From NCBI RefSeq assembly GCF_013425765.1, contig NZ_JACCJZ010000010.1:186001-250000 (forward strand): a stretch of DNA of 64,000 bases, given 5' to 3'. A program made the translations under genes and the position numbers. The notes beneath the pieces were generated by a model. The model saw only the letters and a program-made list of their open reading frames with translations. It did no database searches and was not told where the DNA came from. The stretch's first letter is position 1, and each line of letters opens with the position of its first letter. The DNA comes from Luteimonas deserti (lineage in GTDB: Bacteria > Pseudomonadota > Gammaproteobacteria > Xanthomonadales > Xanthomonadaceae). Below are positions 1 through 7,845 of the stretch, one piece after another.

Positions 1-1
1 G

Positions 2-931
2 GCGTGTGGTGGGCAGGCGTCAACCTTGCTGTGGTCACCCGACAGGTCGGTCTGTGGAAAGTGCGGAGCCTCACTCGTGCAACCCTGCGCCGGCGACCAC
101 GTGTCATCGGATCAGCTGCGTGCAGATGCTCAGTTCTACCGACTCATTACTTACGTGACCGATTCCGATCAACCGGCGCCGCCGACCGATTGGAGAGCGC
201 AGCTGAACGCAGGCATTCAACACCTGCTCGCGCAGCACTATGACGCCTACGGGCCCACCGAGACGGCGCGGATGCGGGTCTTGAGCCGGGCGCGCGCACG
301 GTTTGGATGGAAATCAGTTGTCCAGCTTGCGCAGATGCAGGCAGTTGACGTGGTGGATCTGCTGACCGCGCCGACCCAGGCGCTGTCACCGCGATTGCCG
401 GGGATGTCGATCCATCTGAACGTGCACTCGCGCAGACGCCGCGTAGATCGCGACTTGGCGGTGTACTTCGAACGCACTGTGGAGGCACTGCTGGCATCGC
501 CACCCAAGGTCGCGCTTCCTAGTCTGAAGCTGTTGGCCATCATCGTCGGCGTCAGCTACTCGTTCTTCTGGGAGCATCATCGCAAGCTGTGCGCCGTATA
601 CGCCGAGGCACGACAGCTCAGACGTGTTTCCAACAACACTGCTCGGGAGCCTCGACTGCCCAGACCGGATGAGGAGATCAGCACCGCCGATCTTCTCGAC
701 AGACTGCATCCAGGCGCCCGCGCCTTGTTCATGGTGCATCTCGGTCGCTACGTCGGCACCGATGGTCGCGTGGACTCCTATCCAGATGCCACATTGCCGC
801 GACCGGTGCGCTGGTCGACTGCCAGAAAGCAGCTCAGGGCGTCAGAAACCCGGTCCACAACCGCATCTCCCGACGCGTGCGACGCGTTGCATGCCCGTGG
901 CGGTCAAGGCGATCCCGGTGAGATCAAGTGA
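2..931 (+). CDS. TniQ-like transposition protein, 5' partial
   Basis: The reading frame is open from base 2, so the gene begins left of the window and only its C-terminal ~310 codons are present. The first residues carry a zinc-finger-like CxxC (CGKCGAS) just after a W-S-P-D segment, as in the zinc-binding part of TniQ/TnsD target-selection proteins. A later stretch around codons 165-195 (PSLKLLAIIVGVSYSFFW then LC..Y) resembles the repeated helix-turn-helix-like units of TnsD C-termini. TniQ proteins choose the target site for Tn7-like elements and related systems. No transposase is visible because the sequence stops here. The family call rests on motif resemblance only. An unrelated zinc-finger DNA-binding protein is possible. 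The 3' end overlaps the convergent next gene by 28 bases. Confidence 0.5.
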   Translation, partial: ACGGQASTLLWSPDRSVCGKCGASLVQPCAGDHVSSDQLRADAQFYRLITYVTDSDQPAPPTDWRAQLNAGIQHLLAQHYDAYGPTETARMRVLSRARARFGWKSVVQLAQMQAVDVVDLLTAPTQALSPRLPGMSIHLNVHSRRRRVDRDLAVYFERTVEALLASPPKVALPSLKLLAIIVGVSYSFFWEHHRKLCAVYAEARQLRRVSNNTAREPRLPRPDEEISTADLLDRLHPGARALFMVHLGRYVGTDGRVDSYPDATLPRPVRWSTARKQLRASETRSTTASPDACDALHARGGQGDPGEIK

Positions 932-1434
932 GGCGGGTGCCGCTGCACGGGCAAGCGGCCGGTCACTACGCACCACGCGTATCGCAAAGCTCTTGCGTCG
1001 TTGAGCGCGTGGTGTCGCGTGTGTGCACGCTCTGGAGAGCTTGCGAACCAAGCTTCGGTCAGTTGTTGCATGCGCTCGTCCTTGTGGCACCGGGTGAGGA
1101 TTAGGCCGCGGTCATGCAAACGGTCCAGCACCTCTGGGCCCAGAAAGCGGCGCAGTAGGCCAAGGTCATGATGATGATCGGCTAGCACGGCAGCACAGGG
1201 TGATGCGCTCAGAAAATTGAAGAGCTGTTGTCGAAGCTGTGCCGCCGGCAGTGCGCTCGAGCCTCCCTCAAGCAGTGGGTACACGACGTCGCGGGCAAAC
1301 GGCTTGGGGTCTGCTGGAGGTGGATCCAGCTCCAAGTAGAGCTCACGCTCGCCCTCTGCACTCACCAACGCAAGGCTCACGAGTCTCGTCGCGTGGGCGT
1401 CTGCCCACTCGGTGTCGAGGAAAAAGTAATGCAC
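904..1434 (-). CDS. 3'-5' exoribonuclease-like protein (DEDD fold)
   Basis: 176 residues. The N-terminus has FLDTEW (D7, E9), the middle has ADHHHDLGLL (D86, D90), and the C-terminus has HHALNDARALRYA (H142, D146). Together these make the DEDDh exonuclease signature. This arrangement matches the compact Rv2179c-like/DUF5051 3'-5' exoribonucleases, of usual length 160-180, so the gene looks intact. The substrate is presumably RNA 3' ends. It is convergent with the TniQ-like gene and lies just upstream of the tRNA-like locus on the same strand side. It may be cargo of a mobile element, but such genes also occur alone. All catalytic residues appear present. Exonuclease activity is inferred from motifs. 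Confidence 0.75.
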   Translation of the reverse strand: MHYFFLDTEWADAHATRLVSLALVSAEGERELYLELDPPPADPKPFARDVVYPLLEGGSSALPAAQLRQQLFNFLSASPCAAVLADHHHDLGLLRRFLGPEVLDRLHDRGLILTRCHKDERMQQLTEAWFASSPERAHTRHHALNDARALRYAWCVVTGRLPVQRHPPHLISPGSP

Positions 1435-1450
1435 GACAGGCCCTCGTCAA

Positions 1451-1553
1451 TGGAGCCCCTGGTCGGAATCGAACCGACGTGGCCGCGCTTATCTGGCGCG
1501 TGCTTTCACCGGAGTATAAGGCCGGCGCTTAAACCAACGTAAGCAGCAGGGGC
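1451..1553 (-). tRNA. Atypical tRNA-like gene, isotype unclear
   Basis: On the minus strand the ends form a perfect 7-bp acceptor stem (GCCCCTG with CAGGGGC) followed by T and an encoded CCA. The T arm is perfect (GTCGG-TTCGATT-CCGAC) and the D arm has a GCTT/AAGC stem with TTGGT in its loop. Between D and T arms there are two candidate anticodon hairpins instead of one. The first is CCGGC-CTTATAC-TCCGG, giving UAU with one mismatched pair. The second is CGCGC-CAGATAA-GCGCG, giving GAU in a perfect stem but lacking U33. Length is 103 nt. Removing about 26 nt that contain the first hairpin leaves a normal 77-nt tRNA. It is either a class II-like tRNA, a tRNA with an insertion, or a pseudogene. 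Confidence 0.55.
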
Positions 1554-2034
1554 GTGATCGTCCTAAACGATCACGCGCATATTCGATGCTGTGCCAAGTA
1601 GGCAATGCCATGCATGGGGAGATGATGGCATCTAAGCAGGCGCCTGTCCAAGCTCTTCGTTGACCTGAAAAATGGCGCCGGAGGCGATGCTTCGTCGGAT
1701 CAGTGGTGCTTGGTCTTCGGCAGGCCCTTCGAGTCCGCACTGAGCCATTCCAGTGCCCAGGGTCGGTGTCTGCTTTTGGCCGGAAGCGGACCTCGCCAGT
1801 CGGTGCTGCTTGGCAGTAAGCCACAGCTGGAATGGTGATGGCGCACCAACGCACGCAGTTGCAGTGCGAGCTTGGAATCTAGACAGCACGCGGCATACAC
1901 TGGCCGCGGCGCCCGCCCTGCTTGCACACGAGCAAAAACAGGCTGTATCCCCTAATCGACTTTTCTTCTGGCCAGCTGCCGGGGTCTTAAACGTGTGCGC
2001 CTGCCCCGGATCGCTTGGCCAACGAGGACGAGTC
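1554..2034. other. Gene-poor stretch upstream of the Sel1-like gene
   Basis: I see no convincing gene. The frame of the downstream gene stays open from 1753, but its first ~94 codons read like non-coding DNA and a good ribosome site lies at 2035. The stretch contains one copy of the dispersed palindrome. Confidence 0.6.
1768..1791. repeat. Dispersed 24-nt palindrome, copy 1
   Basis: GTCTGCTTT-TGGCCG-GAAGCGGAC. It is two changes from the perfect copy at 6326-6349. It sits between the tRNA-like locus and the Sel1-like gene. Confidence 0.7.
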
Positions 2035-3189
2035 ATGACCATCAAGCAATACGCGTTTCATGCCCATGCGCATCTTCGGGCCCAGGGGCTGCTGTCGCTT
2101 ACCCGCAGCCAGGTCCATGAGCTGCTGGCTGCGGCCGCTGGATTTGCCACCCATGCTGCGTTCCAGCACCAGGCGGCGTGGTGCGATGTGCCATGGCGCG
2201 CTGCCGCTGTCCCGCCGGATGAGGACCGCGTCATCCAGCGGTGCCTTCAATTCCGGCTTTCGCCTGAAGAGTCCGCGCGTACCGCCCAGGGCCTGGCCGG
2301 CTTCGTGGCTTCATCCGGCTACGCGCCGCTACGGTTTGAGGAGCTGATCGCTGCACTCGAGGACTACGAGGACGAGTGGGCGGACGCTGACGAGGCGGAG
2401 GCGCCTGCGGTCCCCACGTGGGTATCGGCCGCACTGATCAGCCGAATGGATCATGGGCTTGAGACACTGCTCGAGGAGTTTCCGTTGCTGCTGGAAGGCT
2501 TGGAGGCGGCCGCGGCCCGCGGTGCTGCCGCTGCGCACCTAGCGACCGCGTACCTGTTCGAGCCGTACGCTTGCCTGCCGGAGGAGGAGGACCGCCGCTT
2601 CGGACGCGAGCTGCGCTGGCGCGCGCAGTGGTCTGTCGAGCCGGTGAGCCTAGCGGAGATCACTGCGGGGGGCGGCGGGTTCGTTCGTGTGGTTGCGAAA
2701 CATAGGTACCATCTCCTTGCGGCGGCGCGGGGCGGGGACAGACGCGCAATGCTGGTCACTGCGGAACGCTATGGCGATCCTTCAGCGCTTGAGCTCGAGC
2801 CGTCGGATGAAATGGATCCGTACGACATGGCAGATCTGGCCGCTGCACATGGTCGACCCGAGCTGGGGTACCAATGGCTGACCGTGCTCGCATGCGTAGG
2901 TGACGTATCCGCCATGCGCGAGCTCATCGAACATCGGGGCGAGACACTGGTCCGCGCTTGGGTCTGGATGCACCTGTCGCGCATGCTGGGTCAGGACCTG
3001 AGCCAGGACCGGCATGAAGCGATCAACGAGGACGGCACTTTGTACGACGATGACGTCGGCGGGCCAGCGTATGTCGGGGGCGTCGACGGGATCGAACTGG
3101 CGCCACTCGCGGCCGAGGAAACAGTCCGCGTCAAAGAAGAGGCTGCTCAGTTGTTCGCCGCAATCGAGAAGCGCTACCACCTGACCTGA
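2035..3189 (+). CDS. Hypothetical protein with Sel1/TPR-like helical repeats
   Basis: 384 residues starting at ATG 2035, chosen because a purine-rich GAGGACG lies just upstream and the translation becomes protein-like there. Residues 1-45 form a small helical N-terminal region (HAHLRAQG..SLTRSQVHELLAAAAGF). An acidic linker follows, and then short Ala-rich helical pairs (for example LEGLEAAAARGAAAAHLATAYLF, split here by description only, and later GDRRAMLVTAERYGD and GHPELGYQWLTVLACVGDVSAMRELIE-like segments). These resemble Sel1-like repeats used for protein-protein contacts. There is no signal peptide, no membrane segment and no catalytic motif, so it is probably cytoplasmic. It stands alone with palindromes on both sides. 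Function unknown. Confidence 0.7.
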   Translation: MTIKQYAFHAHAHLRAQGLLSLTRSQVHELLAAAAGFATHAAFQHQAAWCDVPWRAAAVPPDEDRVIQRCLQFRLSPEESARTAQGLAGFVASSGYAPLRFEELIAALEDYEDEWADADEAEAPAVPTWVSAALISRMDHGLETLLEEFPLLLEGLEAAAARGAAAAHLATAYLFEPYACLPEEEDRRFGRELRWRAQWSVEPVSLAEITAGGGGFVRVVAKHRYHLLAAARGGDRRAMLVTAERYGDPSALELEPSDEMDPYDMADLAAAHGRPELGYQWLTVLACVGDVSAMRELIEHRGETLVRAWVWMHLSRMLGQDLSQDRHEAINEDGTLYDDDVGGPAYVGGVDGIELAPLAAEETVRVKEEAAQLFAAIEKRYHLT

Positions 3190-3652
3190 TCCAGTTAGGT
3201 CTTGGGTGGGCTACTGCTTAGGGGGCTTACCCGACCCGTCGTGTCGACGTGCGCCATGCGCGCCTCGTCAGATCGGACTCACGCGCCGTGGTGAGAGGAG
3301 CGCTTCGCTGTAATCGACCAAGTCCGCTTTCGGCAAAAAAGCGGACACATCAATTCTTAGTGCATGGCTGGGTTCCTAAGCTTTAGTGGCGAAGGCATCG
3401 CATTCGCACTGGGCGCAAATCTCTAATATGAATCGGAGCGGAGAAGTGCTGCGCGCATGTCTTCCGAGGAGGTCGCCATCAGCAATGAAAGCTCTTAGAG
3501 ACTTGCACGCTGAGTTCTTTGCTGTTGCGCGTATGTTTGAGCTTGCAGATGTCAATTGACTTCGGTCGACTCATGCTTTTGCAGCATGCGATCAACAGAT
3601 CCTGTTGAAGGAATACACAACGCAGCGGGATCAGTTGATGGTGGTGCGTTAG
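3190..3652. other. Intergenic stretch with palindrome copy 2
   Basis: No convincing gene on either strand. It holds a palindrome copy at 3322-3346 (GTCCGCTTT then AAAGCGGAC). The rest is relatively AT-rich and may contain a decayed gene remnant that I cannot identify. Confidence 0.6.
3322..3346. repeat. Dispersed palindrome, copy 2
   Basis: 25 nt with arms GTCCGCTTT and AAAGCGGAC around a 7-base loop. It is one base longer than the other copies. Confidence 0.7.
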
Positions 3653-4624
3653 TTAGCGCTCTCGCTTGCCTCTGCGAGGCGCTACGATGATACGCGCTGA
3701 GGCCTCATCGATATCTTCTTTCGACCCTTCTCGCAACTCGCCAGGTCCGAAACCCCGTGCCAAATTTCGGAACAGCATGTCTTCAGTAGAGCCATCTTCG
3801 TGAATAGTGCAGGCCTGCCAGATCACTGCTTGACGAATGTTGGTCGCATCGCCAGCAATTCCAGTGGATATGCAACGCGCAACAATTCCCAGCACGTTCG
3901 GGTGGATCAACGCTAGAACATTGCTCAATGTCATAACGTGGTTGTCGAGATAGGCAAGCAAGCGTTGTTCTGCCTGCTTGCCGAAATCATCGTCACTGTC
4001 AGCCTTGATCATTCCTTGCTCGATTCGGATTGGGCGCGTGAGATCAAGCACGATCAAGCCTGGCGGGTTGCCAGCCTCACCAAGAGCGATCAACTGTTCC
4101 CTAACATCGCGAAGACGTTTCGGGAGGCTGGATAAAGAAGAGATGCGTTTGCACTCTGCAGGGTTCTTAGCTTCACCAATGGTGAGGTCGCCACCATGGG
4201 TGGAGAAGCCTCCGAAAGAATTCTCTTGCTGCAGTGCGACTGCGGTTGTGAACTCCAAACTGTAGTCGCGTGCCTGATCCGCACCCTCGGCGGCCATGAC
4301 GGGCCTGCCCCCTGAAATCAACTTAAGTTTTCGAACAACCTCTCTATCCCGCAGGTGCGCGGGATTCAATTTTGCGATTTCAGCGATCTCTGCCGCTTCA
4401 TTCAGTGCATTTACGATCTCTGGACGTCTGCTGGAAAAATCGCGCCCTTCGTTCTCATCGCTCATTGCGCGAGTGATCACGCGTCGATAGTCGGCAAGCC
4501 TGGTTGACTTAACTCGAAGGCCATATCCACTCAGGAGTGTGAGCGCTGCGTTGTACTCATTGAGTACCTGCTTAAAGCTGATGATGGGCATTGTTCGGCG
4601 TTGAGCGTTATGTTTAATGAGCAT
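3653..4624 (-). CDS. Putative PD-(D/E)xK-type nuclease of unknown family
   Basis: 323 residues from ATG 4624; a second ATG at 4591 (MPIISFKQ) would give 312. The central region reads YSLEF (E124), then GGDLTIG (D146), then AECKRI (E157, K159). This fits the E..D..ExK order of restriction-endonuclease-like folds, and the following helix (LPKRLRDVREQL) is typical of proteins where ECKR is followed by an A..QL helix. The N-terminal ~110 residues are helical, with no recognised domain. It is divergent from the next gene, with only about 40 bases between starts, so the two probably share a control region. Together with the next two genes it forms a nuclease-rich group typical of defence islands. 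The nuclease call is motif-based. Confidence 0.6.
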   Translation of the reverse strand: MLIKHNAQRRTMPIISFKQVLNEYNAALTLLSGYGLRVKSTRLADYRRVITRAMSDENEGRDFSSRRPEIVNALNEAAEIAEIAKLNPAHLRDREVVRKLKLISGGRPVMAAEGADQARDYSLEFTTAVALQQENSFGGFSTHGGDLTIGEAKNPAECKRISSLSSLPKRLRDVREQLIALGEAGNPPGLIVLDLTRPIRIEQGMIKADSDDDFGKQAEQRLLAYLDNHVMTLSNVLALIHPNVLGIVARCISTGIAGDATNIRQAVIWQACTIHEDGSTEDMLFRNLARGFGPGELREGSKEDIDEASARIIVAPRRGKRER

Positions 4625-4661
4625 AACCTTGCTTGATCATGACTTACACGGAAGACGTGCC

Positions 4662-5290
4662 ATGCAGAGAAGGATCTACCGTGGCGCACTGCAGGCAGTG
4701 ACCAGGCTTAAGGGTTCTGTAGGTGTTTTGGGTACGGAACATGCTGCTCGCGATGGGATGTTTGATCTCCTGAAGCAAGCAGAAAAAGAAGTGCCATTAG
4801 CCCGTTTTCGCGGCACAGCGCCCGATGGTGCAAGAAGGGCGAGGATCGACATCGTTTACGACCACCATGGCATCGAACTGAAGGTTGTACGCATGCCAAG
4901 ATCTAGGTCCCAGAGCTCTATGGGATGTCTCTACGATCTGGGTCAGATCGCCAACGACTACCTCAAGATCGAGAGCGCCAAGGATCTCCATAGCGGTGAA
5001 CTGGTGATTGTGGTCTATGGACCACTTGTGATAGATCTCGGCTCATCTACCGCGAATTCCACAACCGCATGTATGTGGACTACACAACTTCATGCCATCT
5101 AGGTGAGTTGCATCCTGATCACGTGGCAGGAGAGCCAGAATGGAAGAGGCTCATGCGCCGCATGCAGCACCGTGTGATCAAACCCATGGGTTTCCACAGG
5201 CCCTGCGAGGATGCCAAGAGGTGCACGGTCATCAAGGAAGGCGACTTGGCACTGATCTCCATCCCTGTGGCTATCGCTGGAAAGCGCTAG
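4662..5290 (+). pseudogene. Hypothetical protein gene split by a one-base frameshift
   Basis: The first part runs in one frame from ATG 4662, which has a good GGAAG ribosome site (an in-frame ATG also lies at 4617), to about 5035. It includes RIDIVYDHHGIELKVVRM and LYDLGQIANDYLKI. Protein-like sequence then continues in another frame: SRLIYREFHNRMYV, CHLGELHPDHV and a basic C-terminus ending at 5290. The shift is what a single missing base near 5036 would give. Repaired, the product would have about 210 residues. The D-x-V-Y-D..IELKV segment resembles the core strand of a PD-(D/E)xK nuclease, but this is weak. It lies four bases before the CoiA-like gene, so they were probably co-transcribed. 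A sequencing error is an alternative to real decay. Confidence 0.6.
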
Positions 5291-5294
5291 CGGG

Positions 5295-6119
5295 ATGCAA
5301 TATGCACTGATCAATGGGGTGAAGTCAGAAGCCGTGGCCGGCGCTGACGCTACATGCCTTGATTGCGGCCGAAAGACTGTGGCCAAGTGCGGCCCTATAG
5401 TCATGCATCACTGGGCACACGCAGGGCGCAACTGTGACTCATGGTGGGAAAACGAGACCCAGTGGCATCGGGACTGGAAGAACCTTTTCCCACCTGAGTG
5501 TCGGGAAATATCCCACACTGCACCCAGTGGCGAGATCCATCGCGCCGACATCAAAGCGCCTGGTGGGATATACGTTGAGATCCAGCACTCAGCTATGACT
5601 CAAGCCGAGCGGGACTCGCGGGAGCAGTTCTACGACAACATGATCTGGATCGTGGATGGGACACCGTTTTCCAGCCGCTTTCATTTACATCACAGTCTTC
5701 CCGACCCCTCACTAGACTGGGCACAAGATTGCGCATGGTTTCCAGCGCGTAATCCTCTTCAAGGCGCTCCATTTCCAGAAGGCATGTACCAAAAGAGATC
5801 ACTCATCGCAGAAGACCGAGCCAGAGGTGCTGCGACCGGAATGCATCTGATGTTCTTTCAGCGGGATGAAGAGCAGAAGTTTCGCGAAGCGTACACTGGT
5901 CACCACCAGTATTTGTGGAAACGTCCTCACTCCACATGGATAGAGGCACGCAAACCGGTCTACTTGGATTTCGGCAGTGACATCCTGTTTCGTTTAGAGA
6001 CGTATCCAATCGGCAACTTACCAAGTGTTCGTGTGATCACGAAGAGGCAGTTAATCCATGATCTGCATGAGCAGAATTACGCTGAATTGGTATGCCTAAG
6101 CCCCTACGACAAGAACTAG
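5295..6119 (+). CDS. CoiA-like nuclease family protein
   Basis: 274 residues. The N-terminus has CLDCG (C21, C24) and MHHWAHAG (H38-H42), the conserved start of CoiA-like proteins. A predicted PD-(D/E)xK core follows: IHRADIK (D85) and YVEIQHS (E95, Q97), then the helix TQAERDSREQFYDNMIWIVDG. CoiA was named for competence in Gram-positives, but short relatives occur widely in mobile and defence regions of proteobacteria. The catalytic D..ExQ triad is intact. The C-terminal ~150 residues match nothing I recognise. It follows the frameshifted gene by four bases on the same strand. Role unknown; DNA cleavage is inferred from family motifs. Confidence 0.75.
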   Translation: MQYALINGVKSEAVAGADATCLDCGRKTVAKCGPIVMHHWAHAGRNCDSWWENETQWHRDWKNLFPPECREISHTAPSGEIHRADIKAPGGIYVEIQHSAMTQAERDSREQFYDNMIWIVDGTPFSSRFHLHHSLPDPSLDWAQDCAWFPARNPLQGAPFPEGMYQKRSLIAEDRARGAATGMHLMFFQRDEEQKFREAYTGHHQYLWKRPHSTWIEARKPVYLDFGSDILFRLETYPIGNLPSVRVITKRQLIHDLHEQNYAELVCLSPYDKN

Positions 6120-6452
6120 GTGCTACTCCGCTGAGGTCCACGTCGGATACGAGCGGTGCCGCGTTACTTCAAGGACTTGGCCATGGATGTTAAGGCCTAA
6201 GTGAAATTTGGTGGGATCTAGGCTTGAACCTTCTGGCGTGACGTCCTACGCGAGGGTCTCGCGCAATCTCAATCTTCTTTTTAGCGGTACTTCCGACTTA
6301 GTTCAGGCGAAGTCGGTGATGAGATGTCCGCTTCTGGCCGGAAGCGGACATTAGAGCTGTTGGGACAGCGTTGTGGCACCTAGATCCTCGTCAGACTCGC
6401 TTGCCTTGACCGACTGCACGGCATAGCTTGGCCCGGCCTCCAGGAGACAGAC
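6120..6452. other. Intergenic stretch with palindrome copy 3
   Basis: No gene seen. It carries the perfect palindrome at 6326-6349 and presumably the promoter of the downstream permease gene. Confidence 0.6.
6326..6349. repeat. Dispersed 24-nt palindrome, copy 3 (perfect)
   Basis: GTCCGCTTC-TGGCCG-GAAGCGGAC: two perfect 9-base arms around a 6-base loop. I use this copy as the reference for the family. Confidence 0.8.
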
Positions 6453-7832
6453 ATGTTCAAGCGCGCCCTCGGCATCGGTATGGCCTTCATCGGCCTCATT
6501 GTCGGCGCGGGCTTCGCGTCGGGGCAAGAGATGCTCCAGTTCTTTGTGGCGTTCGGACTCATGGGCATCGTTGGAGCTTTCATCGCTTCGGTGATCATGA
6601 TTCTGATCGGGGTGGCCTCGCTGCAGCTAGGCAGTCATGTGCAGGCCAAAGAACACACGGCGGTGTTCCGGCGCGTGTCTCACCCGGCGCTGGCATGGTT
6701 CCTAGACGCTGCGACGATCACAACTCTGTTTGCGATCGGCTTTGTCATGTTCGCCGGCGGCGGCGCGAACATGTCACAGCAGTTTGGATGGCCTGTCTGG
6801 GTTGGCGCGGTGCTGACGCTGCTCGCTGTCCTCGTTGCCGGCATGTTCGACGTCGACAAGGTCTCCCGCCTCATCGGCCTGATCACGCCCTTCATCGTTC
6901 TCTTCCTGCTCGGCGCTTCAGGCTGGACGCTGCTGACGGCGCCCTACAACGTCGTCGCCCTCGATCTTGCTGCTGGAAACGTACAGACCAGCCTGCCCAA
7001 CTGGTGGGTGGGTGCGCTGAACTATGTGGGGCTGTGCGCGATCACGGGCGTGTCGATGACGATTGTCATCGGCGGAAGCATGCTCGATAGTCGAACCGCT
7101 GGCCTCGCTGGCCTGATCGGCGGTTCGATGTATTTGTTGCTGTTGATGCTCGCGGTGTGTGCGTTGTTTCTGCGGGTCGATGTCATCGGCGGCGACGCTC
7201 TGCCGATGCTGACCTTGGTTAACGAGCTTGATCCCCGACTTGGTGCGGCAATGTCGGCAGTCATCTTCGGCATGATCTTCAACACTGCCTTGGGCATGTT
7301 CTACGCGTTGGGCAAGCGCCTGACCCGCGCACGGCCTGAGCGCTTTCGCCAGGTTTATGTTGCGTCTGTCCTGGTGGGCTTCGGCCTGAGCTTCGTGGGC
7401 TTTCGAGCACTGGTGTCGTTTGTCTATCCAGTTCTCGGCTATATGGGCCTGGTGCTGATTGCCGTCCTGGCGACCGGCTGGCTGCAGCGCCGCGCGCGGA
7501 TCTCAGCGGAAGCCAAGCGGCGATTGCGCTTGCGCCGACTAGCTATGCGACGTCTTGATCCGCGCCGACGCTTCACCGCGGCCCACGCTGCCAAGGTGGA
7601 GCAACTTTCAAGCGAATCCAACCTTGCCGATGCAGCGCTGCATGAGGCGCTCGTCGACCGCGCCCAGACCGCTCTGGCCGCTGATCCGGACGTCGACTAC
7701 ACGCTGCTTCCCGCCGATGCCAATGCCACTGAGGTCCTGACCCAAGCTGAGCCAAGTGAATGCCAGGCTTCGCCACGGGCGACTCTTGAGAAAGATCAGC
7801 GCCTTGCATCTGACATTGATCAGGCTCGTTGA
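6453..7832 (+). CDS. YkvI-like membrane transporter with long cytoplasmic tail
   Basis: 459 residues, start supported by AGGAGACAG just upstream. The N-terminus (GMAFIGLIVGAGFASGQEMLQFF, residues 8-30) has the broken first helix of APC/LeuT-fold amino-acid carriers and matches the YkvI family of inner-membrane proteins. About ten hydrophobic segments run to about residue 345. The family is usually about 340-360 residues long. This copy adds about 110 hydrophilic residues: a strongly basic part (RRRARISAEAKRRLRLRR, around 348-365), then an acidic, low-complexity end. Substrate unknown. The gene is convergent with the DHA2 pump, 13 bases apart. The tail could be a fusion or read-through extension. 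Confidence 0.8.
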   Translation: MFKRALGIGMAFIGLIVGAGFASGQEMLQFFVAFGLMGIVGAFIASVIMILIGVASLQLGSHVQAKEHTAVFRRVSHPALAWFLDAATITTLFAIGFVMFAGGGANMSQQFGWPVWVGAVLTLLAVLVAGMFDVDKVSRLIGLITPFIVLFLLGASGWTLLTAPYNVVALDLAAGNVQTSLPNWWVGALNYVGLCAITGVSMTIVIGGSMLDSRTAGLAGLIGGSMYLLLLMLAVCALFLRVDVIGGDALPMLTLVNELDPRLGAAMSAVIFGMIFNTALGMFYALGKRLTRARPERFRQVYVASVLVGFGLSFVGFRALVSFVYPVLGYMGLVLIAVLATGWLQRRARISAEAKRRLRLRRLAMRRLDPRRRFTAAHAAKVEQLSSESNLADAALHEALVDRAQTALAADPDVDYTLLPADANATEVLTQAEPSECQASPRATLEKDQRLASDIDQAR

Positions 7833-7845
7833 GTCTCACAAGCGC

